64,000 bases of DNA, taken from Rhyacichthys aspro. Its lineage: Eukaryota; Chordata; Actinopteri; Gobiiformes; Rhyacichthyidae. How positions within the stretch are numbered: position 1 is the stretch's first letter; every line of letters starts with the position of its first letter. The notes under the pieces are model-generated. The model was not told the origin of the DNA and searched no databases. It was given only the letters and a program-made list of their open reading frames with translations. Below are positions 59,680 through 64,000 of this stretch, in pieces. The position numbers and the translations under genes are program-made. Where the stretch lies: contig CM072159.1 of assembly GCA_036850595.1 (NCBI GenBank), positions 2,718,529 through 2,782,528 of the forward strand. Reading direction: 5' to 3'.

Positions 59680-62600
59680 TAAGGTTTGGAGATTGATTCT
59701 TTTCTCTACAACACTTGAATCCACCATATTCTTAGTAAACCTGATAGAATAAAAGAGAAGTGGAGGTTTAGTTAAGTGGAGCTTGTGTTTTGTCTGTTTG
59801 AACACATGTAGAACCCATTTGAATGTGCTGAATGGTTTCTGCAGTACAGCGTTGGCTGTGCTTTCTAGGAAAAACTTGCACAACAGCAGCTGGAAAGCGT
59901 CCTTGCAAAGTGTTCCCAGCTGATTAGGCCACTTTCCACCAGAGACAAATATAACATGTTTATAGCAGGGTTTTTGACTGGGTAGACTTATCTCCTCTCA
60001 CAACAATGCTTTTCATGTCATGTAAAATAGTGACTGTATGCACACTCCAACTTCTGATCTGATCATATTGGTCTTAAATTGACAGGATAAAATCAAAACA
60101 CAGTCTTTGTCCTAACATTTTGTGGAGACCTCACAGCAGCTGTTATATCTTACGAAGAGCAAGGACTAGATTAAAACTTTGATGGAAGCCATTGCCATAT
60201 ATTTAGCAAACTGTATTGACTTGTCGCTCTGAACCACTCCCTTATTCATTATGCATTACAGCTTTAATTTAAGGGTTGGATTCCTGACAAGAGTTTTTCC
60301 AAGAATACTTCATCACTGAACAGTTCATAAGACAATGATTCAATGAAAATGGAGCAGTATTGTTTGGATTTGGCATCTGAGATAGCAACACAGTCCACTA
60401 TAATATATGAGCAGATCTGTGGGAATGCTTTTGGAAACAAGCTTTGCTGTTTTTCTGGGATGCTGTTGTAGTTCAAACGGCTGATAAGAAACTTGGGAAT
60501 ATTAAGGCCCAATCCCATTTCTACCCCTGAGCCCTTCCCCTTAGTCCTGCCCCTCGGTTTTACACGTTCTCATGAGGCCAAGGGGTTTCGCAATTCTCTT
60601 TTGGATCGAGGGAAAGGCCAAACAGAGATTTTCGCGGACCACTCTTGAAACAAAGGGGTAAGAAATTTCCCAGGATACAGTGCCTTCAAAAACTGCACTT
60701 GAAATTAAGCACTTGCTGTCGGAGCTCTTAAATCTGTCCAATTATTTGTAGTGATTAAAACAAGGTGTATGTTGTTTGGCGAACAGGCTGACACGCACAG
60801 AGAGTGATAGGTTCTACAGAGGTTTACATGTCTAGTTTTCCTCTGTATTAAACAAAATGGGAAATTTACTTTTCCATATTGTATCTATATACTACAACAT
60901 TTTAATATAATTTATTGTCACATATTTATGTTGCTTTTTTTCCTCACAACAAATTTCCAAAACTATGCTCCCTATTACCTTTTTAAAAAAAGGGTGCACG
61001 GTGCAACTTTTAGTTTTAAAAAGCTGAATCACCCAGTGAGCAGATTGTAACAATAATATTTGAAAAAACGAGACCAAGCACTAAGTACATTTGGTTTCAG
61101 ACTACAGTTTTTAAAAGCGATCTGTAGCCCGGACGCTGTGATTACTGTTGTCATGACAATAGGGAGTGTGTCTCTGGTAGATGGCTTTTACTGTGGTGTG
61201 TAATGAGTTGTATCATCAAAGTCTCATTTTACTGTTTAAACAGGGAAATACAATAATCTTATCATTTAATTTGGTCCGAAAGTCTGAAATATCAGCAAAC
61301 ACACTTTCACAAACGAACTGGACAATGGTTCAGTTAGGTCTGGACGAGACCAACCTTTTTTCCCTGACCAAAGAGCAGCTGTTTGGTTCGCACCTTAAGA
61401 TTTGGTTCAAATCAAACAGTCTGAAAGTCTGGACCAAACAGTGCACATGTAAAATCCTCCTAAGACGTCATCTAGGATTTATTATCAAGAATTTTAAGTG
61501 GAGTTTTTAGCTACTGCAGCTAACAACTTGAAAAAGACCATTAAAAAATTATAATAAAAAATCGTTGTGACATCATTTCTTGGATCACAGAGAATTAATG
61601 ACAGAGGCCTTTATTCCTTTCTGACTTTATTTCTTCATTTTCATGCTTATTAAGTTTTAGCAAATGTTAATAGGCCTTGAACATTGATATAACAGTTATT
61701 ACCATTTGTTGGTCTGATGCCAACAGCAAACCAGTCCGGTTTTACACAGGACATGGCACACAGTTACAGGATGTATATATATATATATATTATATATATA
61801 TTATATATTATATATATATATTCTTAATATTCAATAAAGAAAAGATGGTTCACCATGGCAGCAGTAATCAAATGGAGGCCGGCATGTTAGAGTATAGTAA
61901 AGTCATGTGACTGTGGAGAAACTATATTCTACTAAGTAGTATCAAGCAGTAGCTACACATGCTATTCTTTGAAAAATAATTACAATACAAATAACTATAT
62001 ATACCTACTGTATACTGCTATATTTTCTTGACATTTAATAATTCATATTTTTCTATGCTAATTTTTTTATCAGTCTACTCTAAGATAAATTTCTTAGGCA
62101 TTTATTGGTATGAAATTGTAAATTGAATAGTTCAGTTACACCATAACTACCTTTTTTATAAACTTTAAATAACCAACCTGCAGTAAAAGAGCTGACTTGT
62201 ACATTTATATGCCACTGACTGAATGCCATCTGTTGATAAAAAGTCAAATTGTAAATGTAGTCTATAAATATATAAAAGTAATTAAGGTGAACTTATTTAA
62301 CTGTCAGTGTGTTTAAAGTAAACGTTTATTTCCTCAATCAGGCTGCGGATAGTCCAATCAGAAAGGACGAGACTCAGATAAACTCCCAGGTTAGGTTCAG
62401 AGAATGACTTACTTCAGTACTGACTTAGAGATTAAATTGCTTCTTGAAACTGGGCCTTTGCACTCTTACTCAGACTAACTTTACCTAAGCCTACCATTGA
62501 TTTCTAGGAATCTATCCCCAACACCATTCACCCAAAAAATCAGGTCTCCATTTCTTTTGAATAAGTGATAATTATGTGGACAGTTCTCCTTTTGCTGGTG

Positions 62601-63230
62601 TACTCTGTCGACGGGTGTGGACAGTGTGGGGCGTGTTGCACAACAGCGCGGCTCCGAACACCAGCAGTTTCCAGTGAAGTGGCTTCCCAGGAATTCAGAG
62701 CTAAGTGGCCGGCTCTGTGCAGCTGAACAATGGGAAGCTGTTTGGAGCAGAGGCCCACTTTTTCACAGAAGAAGCCTCGAGCTGCTGAATATTTACACAC
62801 ACAGCCTCCCCTTAAGTCTTATCTCTGTGTTGGTTGTTTTTGAGGCATAATGGCTCATATTTCATATTCATATCTGATTATTTAACACTTCAGACATGGA
62901 CACAGCCTTCTTATCTGCTTTAAACACTACGGCAGTTGTTCACTCTTGGACGTATTCTGAAATTAAGAATATGTTCAAACTTGTAGATATCCTTTTATTG
63001 GAAAAATAAGTCTAGTCTTTGATGATTGGTTTCAACGTGGCTTCTGTCATGAGGTAAACATGTAACACATTGGACCTCTATAGAAGTTACCCAAGGGTTT
63101 GAAGTAGAAGTGAAATAACTGGTTTTCCTCTTTTAGTTTCACAGTGGTGGATTTTAAGGATTTCCCTTTCTCCTGTTTAATTTATAAGAACACCCGTTAT
63201 TTTCTCATTCAATTATTCAAGTATCTTTTA
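59680..63230. other. Probable intron 1 of the signal-peptide gene, with repeats
   Basis: Holds a (TA)n tract at 61773-61822 and a block at 60503-60680 whose wording (CCCAATCCCATTTCTACCCC and a later AAGGGGT) resembles one end of a known kind of fish MITE, without a visible opposite end. No exon was recognised. Confidence 0.35.
61773..61822. repeat. (TA)n microsatellite
   Basis: About 50 bases of alternating TA with a few slipped TT interruptions. Confidence 0.95.
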
Positions 63231-63238
63231 GTTTATCT

Positions 63239-63553
63239 ATCTTTGAGCTTGAGAGGCTCAGAAGATCCAATAACCGGTAAGTTAGTGGTTTGATTCCCAC
63301 CTTGTCTCCAGTGTCTGTAGCACTCGTGTGATTGTGGTGGTGTGTTCGGTGGTGGTTGAAGAGGTCGTTGGCGCTGTTGGAATGGCTGCCCGTCTCTTTG
63401 TCTTTCCCAGGGCAGTTGTGGCTACAGAGATAGCTTTCCACCACAGTGTGAATGTGTGAGTGAATGTGTGAATGTAAGCATAATGTAAAGTGCTCTGGGT
63501 GCCCAAGAAGGGTGAAAAAAGCACTATATAAAGGCATGGCATTTACCATTTAC
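63239..63553 (+). mobile_element. SINE with tRNA-like head
   Basis: The head includes a pol III B-box GGTTTGATTCC at 63287-63297; the body carries CCCAGGGCAGTTGTGGCTAC and the repeated GTGTGAATGTGTGAGTG, and the tail reads GCACTATATAAAGGCA followed by TGGCATTTACCATTTA. This combination of blocks is a widespread teleost SINE pattern. Open frames on the minus strand across it (His-rich) are by-products. Confidence 0.75.
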
Positions 63554-63559
63554 AAACAA

Positions 63560-64000
63560 ACTGTTTTTGTGACTAATGCACTTTTAGTTCGAGAAATGTT
63601 GAACTGTTAAACTGTTGAAGTGTGCCAAAGCCAATGAGAAAAACTGTAAAATCTGATACTGATACTACATAGTACTAGTATTGACCTGCAATACATCTAC
63701 ATCTACCACACAGAAATGCACTGTAGCAATACACAGCCTCACAGTTTTCTGTGAGGATTATACAGGGGAACTTCCACTTTTCAACCAAAAAGCAGACACA
63801 CTAATAGTAATACATCAGCATATGTTGTACAGCTTCATGTATGTTGTCACGTCCTGGAGTTGGAAGTGTGGTTTCATTTTATTTTAAGCACTTCCGCCAC
63901 GTGCCATTTTTCCCATAATTATAACATCTGTATATTTGAAGAGCACTGCCAGTCTGAAATAACGGCTCCATTTGAAGCCAGTGTTTCCTTCCTCCAATTG
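63560..64000. other. Right edge, no feature seen
   Basis: No exon or repeat recognised between the SINE and the window end. Confidence 0.35.

Noticed and set aside
61181..61510. 109-codon open frame downstream of the signal-peptide exon
   Set aside because: No acceptor in a suitable phase and no recognisable domain; likely chance in AT-rich intronic DNA.
63217..63549. His-rich 110-codon open frame on the minus strand
   Set aside because: It is the antisense of the SINE at 63239-63553.
1..64000. CRISPR arrays, bacterial operons or defence systems
   Set aside because: No regularly spaced identical repeats with unique spacers and no prokaryotic gene organisation; the window is plainly vertebrate.

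Overview
This is a vertebrate nuclear window, almost certainly from a teleost fish. The genes are split by GT-AG introns, the DNA is AT-rich, and long intergenic stretches are full of decayed fish-type retroelements (L2-like and L1-like LINEs, tRNA-derived SINEs, hAT-like MITEs). A complete intronless preprohormone ends in the 17-residue fish form of melanin-concentrating hormone (MCH). I do not assign a species.

Layout. (1) 0.07-0.92 kb, minus: a complete two-exon gene for a 105-aa protein that resembles the conserved core of the ciliary/sperm protein SPAG8. (2) 1-14 kb: remnants of LINEs (L1-like ORF1; RT tail at 3.5-4.2 kb), an inverted pair of about 105-bp repeats around 8-9.1 kb, and otherwise unannotatable intergenic DNA. 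(3) 14.1-14.7 kb, plus: pmch, with TATA box, single coding exon and poly(A) signal. (4) 14.7-42.8 kb: a gene-poor interval with two L2-like LINE 3' ends. One carries a hAT-like MITE and the other an opposite-strand L1-like insertion. A SINE, another LINE RT tail and several degenerate tandem or dispersed repeats also lie here. (5) 42.8-44.5 kb, minus: an unnamed gene for a 203-aa protein with a glycine-rich hydrophobic segment between helical regions, plus a candidate 5' exon. (6) 45.3-48.85 kb, minus: complete ccnb1 (cyclin B1), nine coding exons and 402 aa, with all introns phase 0, a TTAA-flanked MITE in intron 2 and an NF-Y/CHR-like promoter. (7) 52.4-54.9 kb: a CpG-rich possible coding exon followed by a long minisatellite with a 33-bp core unit. 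(8) 59.6 kb, plus: a probable signal-peptide first exon of a gene that runs off the right edge, then a SINE near 63.2-63.55 kb.

The genes do not form a pathway. MCH is a neuroendocrine hormone, cyclin B1 drives mitosis, and the SPAG8-like protein is probably axonemal. I found no evidence of a novel multi-gene system. The most informative structures are the nested transposon insertions that date each other, the reading-frame-preserving minisatellite, the unnamed hydrophobic-hairpin protein with a possible overlapping uORF, and a dispersed degenerate repeat found in at least five places. All gene names come from reading the translated sequence by eye; no database search was run.
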